From contig NW_019091465.1 of NCBI RefSeq assembly GCF_001949145.1, positions 58,237 through 122,236 on the forward strand: a stretch of 64,000 bases of DNA, in the 5' to 3' direction. Every line of letters starts with the position of its first letter. The stretch's first letter is position 1. The position numbers were made by a program, and so were the translations under genes. The notes beneath the pieces are model-generated. The model searched no databases, was not told where the DNA came from, and worked only from the letters and a program-made list of their open reading frames with translations. The DNA is from Acanthaster planci. Taxonomy: Eukaryota; Echinodermata; Asteroidea; Valvatida; Acanthasteridae. Of the stretch, positions 27,401 to 42,400 are shown piece after piece.

Positions 27401-30400
27401 ATAGTACTATTTGTATCAAGATGAGAAAAAAGCAGAATTAAAATTATTTTGCATATATTAACCCTCCTTTGATTTTACAGCACAAATATGCAAAAGTGCC
27501 CACAGTCACTCTTTTGCATGTGCTTTCTATATGGAACCCAAACATGCACAGGTTCAGTGAGTACACAGTTGGTTGCCAGCACAAAATGACCCAGGGTCTT
27601 TTGTGCAGTCTTCTTCACTGCATTTGGTTTACTGCACAATTATGCACATGAAACAGTGAAGCACAGTTGTTGGGCAGCACAAAAGTGCAATCTAATATTC
27701 CTCTGAGGCACTGTTGGTGCAGTGCACAACACGACACAGCTGTGCGTCTTTGAGGTGTTTACCAAATGACCCAAAGAGTGAGTTCAGCATCGGAGGGTTA
27801 ATGCAGTGCACAACACAACACAGCTGTGCTTCTTTGAGGTGTTTACCAAGTGATCCAAAAGAGTGACTTCAGCATAGGAGGGTTAATGAGCAAAATTAAT
27901 TCAGATCACCAAATCAAATTTTTTGGGGTCCGAAATCAAGATCATGTTTTTCAGATCTAGCATCAGCATTTTGGAATGTCACGTGTCTCACCGCTGTGGC
28001 AATGCGTGTGCAGTACTGGTACGTGTGATAAGATGCAAATGAGATAACATGTAAGCAAGGTACGACCGCGTGCTGTTCACCAGTTAAACAATTATGAGTT
28101 TTCAAGGTCTTGATTGACTGGGAACCAGCCCAATTAAATCACAACGACAGGGTGAAAAGTAACTTCATCAAGTTACTTTACTGACATGATACTATAGTCA
28201 TCTGGGACCAATTTCACGGCGCTGCTTAGCACACAAATTCATGCTAACAGAGGCTCCATGTATTTCATAGAGGCCGTAAGCAGTAAGCACAGCCAAAGGT
28301 ATGTTAACTTTGAAAATAAATTTGCTTAAACTTGGTGACGTAACAATAGAGATCTCTCTGTGTGTGCACAACCAAGCCAAGCACCACCAAGAAATGGTGC
28401 TTAAGGTTGAGCAAATTTTATGCTTAAGTTAGCATGATTTTCCAGCTGCCTAGCTCTGTGAAATAGGGCCCAAGGTATATCTACATGTACTTTGGCTCAG
28501 TACGCTGAGTCACATTTAGTATGTGGAAACCTGATAAATGAATTGACAAACTTGACATCTTGACTATCAAAGCTTACCAAAATTTGCGATTGGTCAAGGT
28601 ATCGTCCCTTATAGCCCTGCCTGTGTCTTCATCTCTACATCCCTCCATTTTCCTCAGGTTATTACTGTGAGCTGGGTGCCAACAATGCTAAGTACCAGCC
28701 ATGCCCAGAAGGTCACTACTGCGAGCAGGGTACCGACGTGCCAGAGCCTTGCCCACCTGGCACTTGGTCAGACGTTCAGTCACTGGCAACCGAGTCAGAA
28801 TGCTACAACTGCACTGGTGAGCATCGATAAATTTATAGTAATAAAAGTAATTATAGACAAAGTAGCAAATTTCAAACAGTCTCAGTCTCCTTTTATTTCC
28901 TATGGCTACCGTATGTCCATTGTCAACAACCTTGCCATTTGTGTTTCACATGGATCTGGATCACGATCAGCGATCCGTCGTTGGTTTACGAACACCAAAA
29001 CCCACATAGTGGATGGTGGCAACCAGCGTTAGGATCACTGATCCAGATCCAGATCCGTGTGAAACAAACAGGCCCACTGCACCACAGTCATTACAGTAGG
29101 CCTGCAGGGAACCATCTCAGCTCACTTAGGTACCCATTTATACTCCTGGGTGGAGAGTGGCCATTAGGAGTAGAATGACTTGCCCAAGCTCACAACATGT
29201 GACCTGCTTGTGGATTCGAACCCCGTTACCCAAAAATCTATAATTACAAACCCAGCCAAGTAGTTTCAGTACCTGCCCCTCGTTTGTGCATGCTGTAATG
29301 AAGGGAGCATTCTCAAGCATTGCATGGCTCACAGAGGGCTTTCTAAATCTAGGCTTGATCTGTAAGTCTGGGCCTCAGTTTTAAAGTGGCTTAGTGGGAT
29401 TCACAGAAGGTCCATTTGTTGCTAGAAAGTTATCAAATTATCCACATGGAGGGCCATTGTGGGGTTATTTTCATGTGACTCTAGTAGCAGACACTTGATT
29501 AGGAATTGTAGAGCCAGAGGCGAGATAAAGCCATGATTATGAACACGGCCTGGGTTCCCCAAGACCAAATCTAACAGGATACCAGTGGCAAATGTCAATT
29601 GAGGTCCATTGCGTGTGACTTGCCCCCCCCCCCGCCGCATTGACTTCTGCAAATTGTTTAAAAGTTGTTAAGCAGATATTTTTTTCTTTTACAATACCCC
29701 CAAGACACAGACTAATGATACAAAGCATACGGCATTAGGGATTTTCGCTTTCTTCCTTGGTTTTTGCAGCTGGGTTCTACTGCCCGACCAGCGGCATGAC
29801 GGCTGTCGTGGACGAGTGCTCTGGAGGCTATTACTGTCCAGGAGGGGACAGCGTACCCAACCCGACCCCCTACCTCTGCCCCGCCGGCGTCCACTGCCCC
29901 AATGGCAGTGCCATCTACCAGCAGTGCCAGCCGGGGACCTTCACCGACTACGAGGGAGCGTCGGAGTGTAGTGTTTGCCCCGAGGGCTACTACTGCTTAC
30001 CAGTCACGCCCGCCAGTGCCTCATTGGCCTACCGGCCCTGCCCAGCTGGTTACTACTGCCCCTACGGTAAGGCTGGTGGTATCTTAGATGGAATCTGTGC
30101 GTGAACTAGAAACCGAGGTTTGAATGACCCTATGACCTGTGGCGAGGCAATACAGTGCACATGCCTGACGGCGTGAGTTTTGCATGTAGCACGGTTAAGT
30201 CTGAATGAAGGTACCATTTCATAAATGTAGTTGCAGAGAGTTGCAGAGAGTGTTCATTGACATTGTACAGGAGAAACTCATGGTATTGGATGTGGATACT
30301 GAGGGAACCCAAAAAAGGTACTTAGAGGGAAGGTGTCCATAGTTGATGGTAGCTGACAATATAAAAATAGGGCATGACTTCTCAAAATAGACAGCCAATA

Positions 30401-33400
30401 TTATTGCTCAGAGTTATTGGAAGTCGATAAACTTCTTGAGGTGAGCCCCCGAGAGACTGGAAGACGACAAACTTGTTCCCAAATAGAAGTAGAAGGAACT
30501 AGGGAGTCATTTGTCAACCTCCAAGCTTAGCTTATGCCTCAAAAAGACACTGTTGCCCCATTACTGTTGAAAAGCGAGGTACTTCCTTAATAGGAATTTT
30601 GATTGTTGCAGCAGATATTTTTATGCTCTTGAGCACTTTGCACCGACGGCCTTTTCTAGTTTACCAGCCATTGGTAGACACCGCTTACCTCTGCCACTTG
30701 GAAAGACAAGTCTACAAACTGTTGTTTATTTTTTGTCGTCCTCGTAAACAGGAACTGGAGCCGACTGGCAGCCATGTCCAGCCGGTACCTACAGCCCAGT
30801 GGAAAGTCTGACCAACGTGACAGAGTGCCTGGCTTGCGATGGGGGTCACTACTGTACCGGCCCTCACGAGACCTCACCTTCTGGTGGCTGTCTGCCAGGT
30901 ATGTGTAATGTTTTGTGCGTGTGTGTTGGTGGATTCAGCATAAAGCATTCGGCATTTTTTTTGGGGGGGGGATGGGCTGAATTGTTTTTTTAAGCCAATA
31001 AACAAGGAAATTGCTTTATTTAACCTCTCATAGCCCAAAAGAAGGGTGAGGCTGAATTTTGGGGCATTTTAAATGCTTTTGGGACAAAAGGAAGTAACAA
31101 ATACCTGAAATTCCCCTTTTCTCATAAAAAACAGCAATGTACTATGGAGGGAAGGAGGGGAGCATGGCTCCTTCAGTGGATTCACCCGTGGGCAAGGTGT
31201 AATGGATAAACTTGGGGCAGATTGAACATGCGTTATTCACCCCTACCCACCCATTCCCCCATCAACCCACCCACTCCCCCCATCAACCCACCCATTCCCN
31301 NNNNNNNNNNNNNNNNNNNNNNNNNNNNNCCCATCAACCCACCCACTCCCCCATCAACCCACCCATTCCCCCATCAACCCACCCATTCCCCCATCAACCC
31401 ACCCATTCCCCCATCAACCCACCCATTCCCCCATCAACCCATCCATTTGATCCAGAGTCAGAGAAACAGCACACGTGATTGGCTATAAAATATCGTAGAA
31501 CTGCAATGCACCAAAATCACTGTATTATGTTAATCATCAGTGTTATGGTGTACAAATACCTGAACGGTAGCTATTGAATATGCGCACATGCTTACAGTGC
31601 TTGGTAAATGGGCATGCCCCTTTGAAATTATGCGCAGCAGTCAACATGTGAGGGCTGTGCACAAATAAGGTATCTTTTGTATTTCTTCTTTCCTCAACCC
31701 TGATTACCGTAGCTGTTTCCTCTTTTCACACTTTTGATAATTGACCACGAAGATATAACACGAGAGCTCTCAGAAAGTGCTAGAAATAGTGGGTAGGCAT
31801 TCACTGCGTTAAGGGGACAAATTCTTTTGCTAGGGAAACTTGAACCGAGTTATGGGGACATTTCTGAGTCCCCACAACATTTTCGGTCCGCACAAAATAG
31901 GTGAAATGTTGAGTGTATGTCCCCACAACTATGGTGCAGGAGTACGAGAGCCTGCCTTCAAAGGCCTGAGAGGCAATTGTGCTGTGCACACTTACTTCCA
32001 TTGTCATCGGTTGTGTTTCAGGCTACTACTGCACATCAGGGGTTGACCGTGAAAATCCCGGTGCAAGCATGGAGGCCATCAACTGCTCCTGTCCAGAACA
32101 GACCGTCTTCACTGGTGGGTGTTTCGGGATGTTTCAAAGATTTTTGTACAGTTCAGTGGATGCATAAAACTTGTTATTGTTTTTTCCTGAGTCCCCACAA
32201 CATTTCGGTCCCCACAGAATAAGTGAAATGTTGAGTATATGTCCCCACAAGCGATAATTTTGTTTATTGAATAAAGATCTGAGCAAGTTCATCACTGAAA
32301 CACAGGTTGAATAAGTCATTTCTGTATGTTGGGCTGTTTGGTAGAGCTTTCTTTGCAAAGACTTCCATCTTTAGAATGGTACAGTCATGAGTCCTATGCA
32401 TTCAAGTCTTCAAGGTTGTGGCACTTCTTTTTCCAAATGATCTATTTTTTCGTGTACTGTATAAACTGAGTTTTGTAAGAGGAGAGGAATCAGATCTCCC
32501 TTTTAAAAGCTTTTTATGGCCTTTAAAAAAAGATCTCGAGCTGCGGGGAGGGGGTAATAAAAAAAAACACTATTTTTTTGGTTTACCTGTTGTGGAAAAA
32601 TGGACATTTGTATGATGACAACATGCTCCATTTTCATGAATAGTTAACTTCGAAGTGACTGCAAGACAGCAGTGGAAAGAAATATGGAAGGCTTGGCATG
32701 ATAACAAAATTGCCTTGCGTTGTTTATACAGAAAGTGTTCATGGGGATTTCTCCCCCAGCTGTGCCAGAGTTAGAGTATTTTGACTTAAAATCCGAGATA
32801 CCGTATGTTCCACAATCTTACTGCCTTAATTCATCTTTCAGGTGAAGGTGGCATCTGTCCAGTCGCCCACTACTGTCCAGCCAACTCCACCCTCCCTCTT
32901 GCCTGCGAGCCCGGCACCTACAATAACCTGACTGGCCAGTCGGCCTGCTTTGACTGTCCAGAGGGCTACTACTGCTTGGCTCAAACCACCCACTACATAA
33001 ACTTTGATTGTCCTGTGGGTAAGTTGACAGAGCAAGCACTGCATAGCTTTTACAAACTGCAAGGGATTCATTATAATGTCTGTGTGATGTGGGATCATCT
33101 GGCTGTCTTGCAAAGCATTAGTTGATGGTAAGAACTATTAAGAACCCTTGCCTACCTAGAACCAATGTTAACTTGCTCTTTGGGCTTGAAAAGAACTTAA
33201 GCATGCATATACCCACCTGGGGATCAGTACCAATTTGGAATCAACTGGAGAGAGCACAGGATGCATTTTGACCAGCTGCCTACAAATCTGTGTCTGTCAT
33301 TAGAAAAAAACATAGCACCCATTTGAAAATCTGTGCCTATTTAGGTCCACATCCTTCAACACTGATGTGTATAAAACCCCACAATTAGTACATCATTGTT

Positions 33401-36400
33401 TACAGGAAAGAATATAACCATTTAAGAATAGCTGCCCGTGTCAGACCAGCAAAATCACTTCATTGCTACATGTACATGTACTTCACTCTCCTGGTCAATA
33501 TCCTCTTGTCCATCTCAGGTCACTTCTGCCCAGAAGGAACCCAAGACCCATTTGAGAACCCTTGCCCGCCAGGGACCTACAACCCCCACCCCAACTCCAA
33601 GGACATGTCCGCTTGCCTGGACTGCCCCATGGGCAAGTACTGTGAGGGCGCCGGCAATGCCAACTACACGGACGAATGTGACGAGGGCTGGTACTGCTCA
33701 GGCAGGGCCCAGAATCGCACCACCACGGCCCACGGTGGAGAATGTCAACCTGGCTACTACTGCCCAAGAGGTAATCCAAGGATTAGAAATTAGGAAGATG
33801 CAGGCCTTTGACGTTAGCGCTAGATTGGCACCCAAAGCCAAGTAAACAGAGTTGTGGGCAAATAAAATGCATTTGTTAACCCCTTCACAGCGGGATTATT
33901 TTAACTACGACTGATGGGCTGTGGTATGCCCTGAATGGAGGGCTTTGTCCAGCAGCAGGCCCCATTGAACCAGCAGCTGCATGGTGAATAGACTGTATGC
34001 GTGGTATGCACTAATCCTCACACAATGGTGCGGTAGTAGCAGTCCTCCGTAGTGAAGGGGTTAACATGCCCGGCGGGCTTGTAAAGCAATACCTACCTGT
34101 TTCAAACTGTCATCTGTCTTATTTGTAAAGATGAATAAAACAAATGTTTGATTGTGTGTGTTAATTATAAATTGTAACAGTTTGAATTTTCCTCTCGAAG
34201 TTTTGACATTAGCAACAAGCCTCTACAGTAACAATCAAAATAATTAAGTTGAAAGAGCCAGTCAAAGTAACATGTAGGTTTGCTATTAAAACAATGTCCA
34301 TTGCGCAAGTGGAAGTCTCTGGGTGGAAGTAAAAGTATTAAGTGTCGGGTCAGTGCTAAAGGTCATTACAGCAAAAACATCATTTTTGAAAACAGGGCCT
34401 TACTCTGAGCATAAAGGAAGAAAATGTTGGAGTGAGCCAGACTAAAACTAGTTTTTCGGGGCCAATATTTTTAAATTTCAACAAAGTTTCTTGCCCGATT
34501 TCAGGTTGAAAATAGTATTAATCAATGAGGACCTTGAAATGCAAATTTTTAGTAAGGACGTTTTAGCACTGACACGTTGAAAGTTAACTAGCCTAGGAAG
34601 TTGGGAGTCAAGCCTAGTTGATGCAAAGAGAAACAGGCAACATCTTTGAACAGTCCTCGGGGCTTGTAAAATGGGTGTTCTGATTTCTGACTTCTCAATG
34701 TGTATGAGTAGACACCATAACAAGTCGTGGGGGATGTGTTGATGTTAAATATGAAAGATAGAAAGCCTGAGTATGAATTTCCTTGTAAAGGTTCCGGTTC
34801 ACAAATCTCGTGCCCCGGTGGGAAGTACTGCCAGACCTCAGGCTTGTCCGAGCCAACAGACGACTGCGACGCCGGCTACTACTGCACTGGGCAGTCCACC
34901 ACCGGTACCCCTGACGATGGCATCCAAGGTGATGAGTGCCCACCAGGCTTCTACTGCCAAGCCGGTTCCCCCTGGCCGGACCCTTGCCCGCCTGGAACGT
35001 TCACCCCCTACTTTAAGAACGAGAACATGTCGGACTGCGTGCCGTGCCTGGACGGTGACTACTGCGGACAGTACAATCTCACAGAGACCAACGGTGAGTG
35101 GTTGAAATTGACACTGAGCCCCAGTGGCGTACCCATAGAGGCTCAAAGAGGGCCATGTGTTCCCCTCCCTAGAGCGTAACTCAGCAACTTTTGATCTGAA
35201 ATCAACATGCTAGCCTATGTTTTTTTCTGGGAATATACAGTATTGACTGAGTTAAACTTATTAGGTTTGTGCTAGGTACCCTTCTTTAGACTTTGAGAAA
35301 TTTTGTTGCGTCAAAGGAACAAAATGCCAAAATGACCGATAACGGGCCGTTCCTTTTGAAGAACTCACAACTGAATGTATTGCAGTGCTTAATTACTGAG
35401 AAGTTGTGAATCTTTGATGGCCAGCAGTAGAAAAGTGGGTTACGTCGTCCCCAATGGGAAAGGAATTATCAAAAAGATTCAATTTCTATTCTGTGAGTTA
35501 ACTTGCCGAGTTGGACCTTGACAAGTTTGATTGATCTCTCCTCTAGGGAATTGCACCCAGGGTTACTACTGCCCCCGCGGTCAGTCAGACCCCCAGGCCT
35601 ACGAGTGCCCCGTCGGTCACTACTGCCCCAGCGGCATCCACCATCCCATCCTATGTCCCAGTGGCACCTACCAGGACGAGACAGGGCGATGGGACTGCGA
35701 GGAGTGCCCGGCAAGCTACTACTGCGACAAGTATGACATTTTCTCTGACTACTTCCAGCCGAAAACCTCAAATCCCCATTCTAAACATATTTGCCAACTG
35801 TTAATACGCATCCTGTCAAATCCCAAGTCAGTCAGGTCGGTACAGTGGTTCTTTCTTTACCTTTCACCTCTGTGGTCGCGGTTTAATTCCCAGCTCGGTC
35901 GACATGTGGATTTGGTTTTAAGTCCCTACCTGATTAAATGGGTTTTACCCAGAATATTCTTCTGGGGTTTTCCTCCCACCTCTAACACTGTAACTGCATC
36001 TCACGGTTTCCTTGCGACAGATTTCTTCAGGATTGTAAGCTACAGTGCCTAGAACACTTTAGGAATCCCGGGCTTTCTTACAGAAATGTTCAAAGCAATA
36101 ACAACCCCCCCCCTCCTTGTAACACAATGTTTATAGGTCTCCAAATTTTGTACTCAGTTTTCATTTCGGATGATGCAAGGTAATAAGGCTGTTTGTCAAG
36201 TCCCAAGTACCTTCTTGTGAATGGGTTCCACGGTAACTACCTTCCACTTTTCTCCATGTGTATTTGAAAAGACATTTCAAGGGGTTTCCAAATGTCCTTG
36301 TCACAGTTGATAATTTGAGTGTCCTGCAACTTGACTCGAACCTTGACAAATAGTGTTTTAGCATCGTCATGATCAGTCATCTAAGTATCCCTTTCCCCCG

Positions 36401-39400
36401 CGCTGCAGTTCCAACGGGGTGGTCGTCATCAATGACACCATCACCTGCCCCAGGGGCTTCTACTGCGAGGCGGGCACCCAGCGGGCCGACGAGTCTGGCT
36501 GCCCGCGCGGGACCTTTGGCAACGACACAGGCTTCGACGACGTCAGTGATTGCATACCCTGCTCAGGTGAGTCCTTATCCCACAATTATAGAGCAGTGCT
36601 GTGTTCCAAAGTCATAGCTGTGGCTAGCAGCAGTACATGTCTATATGAAAATAAGCTGTAGCCTTAGACCAGTGGCTTTCATAGGTACATGTACACGTGT
36701 TGATGCCAGCCGTAGCCACAACTTTCAGATGTTGCGTACTAGTGCTGCAAAATCCCTGAATATATATCTTCCGTTGAAAATCTGGCTCGCATTGAAATGT
36801 GTTTTTTGGAACATTTAACTATTCTTAAACTGTAATTCAAGTACAAAAGCAGACTTTAAGCAGAAAAAGACAGAGGAGAAGACTGCGAGTTGACGTGTCA
36901 TAGCTAGCAATAAATTGGGTGACACCGTCCTATAGAAATGAATAATGTCTTCGCAGAAGACTGAGAGTTGACGTGTCATAGCTAGCAATAAATTGGGTGA
37001 CACCGTCCTATAGAAATGAATAATGTCTTCGCATTAGACTGAGAGTTGACGTGTCATAGCTAGCAATAAATTGGGTGACACCGTCCTATAGAAATGAATG
37101 ATGTCTTCGCATTAGACTGAGAGTTGACGTGTCATAGCTAGCAATAAATTGGGTGACACCGTCCTAAAGAAATGAATGATGTCTTCACAGGGATTTCTGG
37201 TTGTTAAAATTATGTTGTATTTCTGAAATCACAAGTAAAGATAATGTTTGAGTATTGTATGCGAAATTCTCAGTGTCTTAGTATATTAAAAACAACTCAA
37301 AACAAATCCAGTTCAGAGGTGTATCTTGATAGAAGAATATCCAGTGAAACCTAGATTAGGGTATCTGTTCTTTGGATAATATCCCCCACTATGAAACAGC
37401 CCTGTGGAAACATATCCCGGAAGCCACATTTAAGATTTCTGTAGTTGAGACCTTTCACCAACTTCGTTTTGAGTAACTGAGACTTACATTAATAAATTTT
37501 GTAGTTATCCAAGATATAAACTGAAGCCCATCCGCCTTGTTCGGAGATGTCACTGGGGCCACATGACTCAGAATGGTGTTTCGAAAGAAACGTGCCAGGA
37601 TCAAGGACTTGACTCCATCAAAGATTTAATACTCAGATCCCATCGCCCGGGCAGGAAGTCATTTTGGTCTTTCGATGTCAATCAATCCCACAGGCGGCTA
37701 CTACTGCGAGGAGGCGGGCAAAACCGTGCCCACTGCACCCTGTGAAGCCGGCTTCTTCTGCAAGCAGTATGCCGAAACCGGTGCCCCATCACAGGGAGCC
37801 AGCCAGGCTGACATCTGTCCACAAGGTAAAGGTTTCCAACATTCCCTCGACCCAACTAATTTTTTTTCCAGGCCCTTATCTGAGTTTAGGCTGTGTTCTA
37901 AGGGGCCTCAGAGATTTGGTCAAACAGAATTGGTTTAAAGTTTGAAGTTTTTTCTTGGACCATTAAGTGATTTTCCCCCAAAACATACCTTTTTTCTTGA
38001 CCCTTCATTCCTACTGGAAGAGTCCACAAGAAAATGATGATGGCCATGAGTCATGGTTCATTTTTGAGAAAGGAACATTGGATATCAAATTTTTTCCTCC
38101 TGTATATTTTTATGCTCCTTGAAATTATTTTTAAAAAATGGATGAAGCTAGTGTTAGGTGCATTCGCTTGTCAGTAACTCTCTGTGAATATCTTTGGATA
38201 TCTCTCACGTTTTTCCCATGTAGGTTCCTACTGTACCGAGGGCACAGTGGAGCCCTACCCCTGCCCACCAGGGACCTTTGGCGCCACCGAGGGACTACGG
38301 AATGAGTCTAGCTGCACGCCCTGCCTGGCTGGCTTCTTCTGCGAGAGCGAGGGACTGCTGGATGTGGAAGGTAGGACTTTAGTTGGTTGGCTTGTTTGTT
38401 TGTCTGTGATTATTAATTGTACGCTTCATTTAGTTACCGTAGATATTCGGTTGGTCGACCTGTCTGTCTGGGAATTGATCTTGTACCTAAGAAATCGTAA
38501 TGCGGTCGACTCATTTCTTGGTGTGTCTGTATTTAAAGTTGATCCTAAATGACACCTGCTGTAGCCGATGTTTTGAACTTTATGGCAGTAATTTGTATGC
38601 GTATTGAATCTGTGTCACTTCTGACTTTAAAGCGTCCCCCTGCCGTGTTGCTCGGTCCATTTTCAGGCTCATGCCAAGAGGGCTACTACTGTCCACTCGG
38701 CTCCAGCTCTCGCACCCAGCTCATCTGCACCGTAGGTCACTACTGCCCGACTGGATCGGACATACCCACTGACTGCCCCGAGGGGACCTTCAACCCCTAC
38801 CAGGGCCTGATGAACGAGAGCCAGTGCACCCCTTGCACGGAGGGCAGCTACTGCCAGGAGAGAGGTGAGTTGCGTCTTGCATCTGTATCTTTAACCTTTG
38901 TCCAAGTTGTGTATACATTTTGACACAGAAGATAGCCGTGTCAGAAACTTACAGTTGTAGCCGGAAACGCACGGCCACTTTCTATGCATTACGGCTAGCT
39001 ATTCAGGGAGAGGCCAAAACTGCAGTGGTACCGCACTCACACGCACATTCCTCAGCTTTACGCGCGCGTGCATTTGGCAAATCAAGACACCCTATTGGTC
39101 GAAGAGGCATGTAACGCGCGGGTACCACCTGTCCTTGAGTGTTGTGCAACCAAAGTTACGGCTTCTAGTTCTAGTTGTCGAATCACACTATAGCCAAATA
39201 AGGAGCACACTGCAGTCGTGACTGCTCTGTTCTTTTGATCAGATATGGAACAAATGGTGACAGCTTTTACCCACGATGCAGTGCTGAAAGTAACAGCAGA
39301 ATATTTTAATTTGGCTCACCGAATATCATCTGTACTCCATAGTGTAGACATGTGGGGCATGTGGCCTAGTGGTTGAAGGGTTGGTAGTTTCCAGCTGGTG

Positions 39401-42400
39401 GCAGCATGTTGCGGCCTTGGGCAATTCGCTTTACCCTTATGTGCCTCTCCCCAGCCAGGAGTAAATGGGTACCTGTGAGGGCAGATTTGGTTATGTTAGC
39501 CGTGTGCACCTGATAGGGCAACATCAGCTAACTACTCCCTAGGGAGCTGAGATGGTTTTAGGAACATTCAGTTGTTGTGAGCCCAATATGCAGGGATAAT
39601 GATAATATAGCGCCTTGAGCATCAGTTCTGATGGATATGTGTGCGCTATAAATATCCACAATTATTATTATCTGCCTTTACATTGCCAACCTTTTTTTCT
39701 CAGGTATAGAGAGCCCAACTGGCCCCTGTGAGCCCGGCTATTACTGCCCGCCTGGCCAGAGCTCACCCAGGCCCTATGAGTACAATTGCACTGTCGGTCA
39801 CTACTGTCCGCTCAACTCGTCTGAGCCCCTGCCCTGTGCCAACGGCACCTACATGAACCAGACCCATGCGGAGGAGTGCTTCATCTGCCCAGAGGGATGG
39901 TAGGATTCCAAGTCACTATCCAGCATCTCACTAGCAACAACTTTGGAATTATGACGCAAATATGTACACTTTGTCATAGAAGACATCATGGATTGAGCTA
40001 AACCATTTTAGCAGTTAAATACTTTTCATATGAGTTTTAAGAACTTTTGAAAATGCACATAAAGCAAGAACTGGTCAGCTGTACTTTTTAATGTTTAGTT
40101 AAGATTTCTGTCAAAGACTGAATGTGGCAATATCCTTTTCCAGGTACTGCGTCTTGGGCAACCTCGTTGACAGTTGCCCCATGGGATACTGGTGCCCTGA
40201 GGGCACCGGCTTTGACTGGCAACCCTGCCCGCATGGAACCTTTGGCAACGAGACAGGCCTGTCGACCGTGGATCAGTGCGAGCAGTGCCTGGGTGGTTTC
40301 TACTGCAACCAGCTAGGGGCCACCACCGTCACGGACACCTGCGATCCAGGTAGGGGGATTAAGGCGTTGTGGCTTTGTTGTCTTTAACTAAGAATACGGA
40401 GGGAATTAAGAAAGCAGAACTCTTCCATTTTTTATTTTATGTTGAATGCTTGTGTGAGGTTATGTGAGGTTTGATGAAAAAATTCTGGAGTTTAATCCAG
40501 TTGGACCCAAACCCACGACATCTCTCTTACTATTGCAGACATTCTTAACCCTGTCTGGGGTCAATAGACTGGTTTGAGTCAGGTGAACAATAGTCCACAA
40601 GCCAAATCCAGTGGGTTTTTTTAATAGTGGGAACAACTGGAGATGAGGAACATCTACCTGACAACAGCCGGATTTATTGATTAAACATGTAGAAATGGGT
40701 GATTGGGCAGAGATTTCCCTGTTGTGTATTTGAAACAAAAATCCTGAACTCAGATGATAGGAGTTTGTTTGTTGGTGACCGGCAATTTGTGATTTTGCCT
40801 TGCCTCTGTGACACTTGTCCAACTGTTTCTGTGTCAACAGAAGAATTGTTCTAGTTTTTACACTTTTTAAAACGGTTCACAAGTGACTGTAAAATAGTGC
40901 AGCTCAGTTAAAATGCAGTAGTCCAAGCAAGTAGTCATTGATGGTGTGCAACCAACTTCTTGCAGTGACAATATAAACTTATAGCATCTTTGCCTTTGAG
41001 GAGTTCTTGTGAACATGGTTGCATAGCAATAATAATAATAATAATTTATTCATTTATAAAAATGCAAATTTCATATAGATATGTTCAAATGCACTGTACA
41101 ATGAAGACATTAAGCATGGAACAATGAATACATTTAAACATGGTTGAGCCGATGGTATACAAGGGTGCCTCGGGCAGCCGCCAAACAACCCACATTCACC
41201 AACATCAGTAAAGAGGAAACAGTAAGAAGCAGTTACAGTTTTAGAGGTAGAAGGAAAACCCCAGAGGAATATTCTGGGTAAAACCCACGGAGTCAGGTAG
41301 GGACTGGAAACCCAATCCACATGTGGACCATGCCGGGAATCGAACTCGGGACCACAGAGATGGAAGGCGAGGAATGAACTACCTTGCCAACCTGACTCCC
41401 CTAACCTGACTCCCCTAGCAACAGGTCTGGAAAGTGTTTATCACTATGAGTGGCACCTTGCTGTTGTACCTTCATATATTTTCTGTACATCTTCATAACA
41501 CTGTATGCTCATTGTTGTGAATATTAAAAATAAGCATCTCCCACAAAATTAGAATCTGCCTCTTTGGATCATAGATTGCCATTTCTGAGTGGCAAACATT
41601 GTCAGAAGCCTGTTATACATATCTTATGGAAGCCTTATTAAATATAGAGTAAGGATAAATAGAGCATTTATGAGGCGCACAGTACCTGGAAAGTACCGTT
41701 CAAAGGCGTAGGTCTGGGAAAGTTAAAGATGGAAAGCAAGATTGAAAAGGCGTGTTTTTAGATGGAGTTTGAAGCGTGACAGATGATTTTCCTCCCTCAA
41801 TTCATCCGGCAAGGAATTCCGGAGACGCGGTGCAAAGTTGGAAAAAGCCCAGGCTCCGTAGGTTGCCAGATGAGTCTTGGGAACAGACAGATTGTGAAGA
41901 AGATGACAATGACTTCAGATCAGGTTGCTGTATTGCATTGTGTCCTGGATATAAGATGGGGCGAGATCATGGAGGGCTTTGAATGTCAGCTGCTCTGCTA
42001 TGTTTACAGGTTACTACTGCACGTATGGTGTTGACCGCGCCCAGCCCGACGACCTGTCCCCAAGCCTGATCAACGGCACCTGTCAACTCCCCAGCGGGTA
42101 CACTGGGGTGGGTGGGGTGTGTCCCGTCGGACACTACTGCCCTGAGGGATCGCCCATGCCCGTTGCCTGCGAGGCTGGCAGCTACGCCAACGTGACGGGC
42201 CTAGCAGCATGCTTGGCTTGCCCTGAGGGTTACTACTGCCCTGAAGGTAAGCACAATTTCAGAAGTAGTTGTGGAATTCAAACAGTGCATACTAACTGCA
42301 CATTTAAGAATTGTCATGTGAATTTGATCTACATGTAAGTAATTGTCGAAAGTAGACAAACCAAAAGACAACAAGATAATTGTTTAACATGTCAACATCT

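Noticed and set aside
31212-31488. Proline-rich open frames rich in HQPTHSP
   Set aside because: Translation of a 20-bp minisatellite around an assembly gap in an intron.
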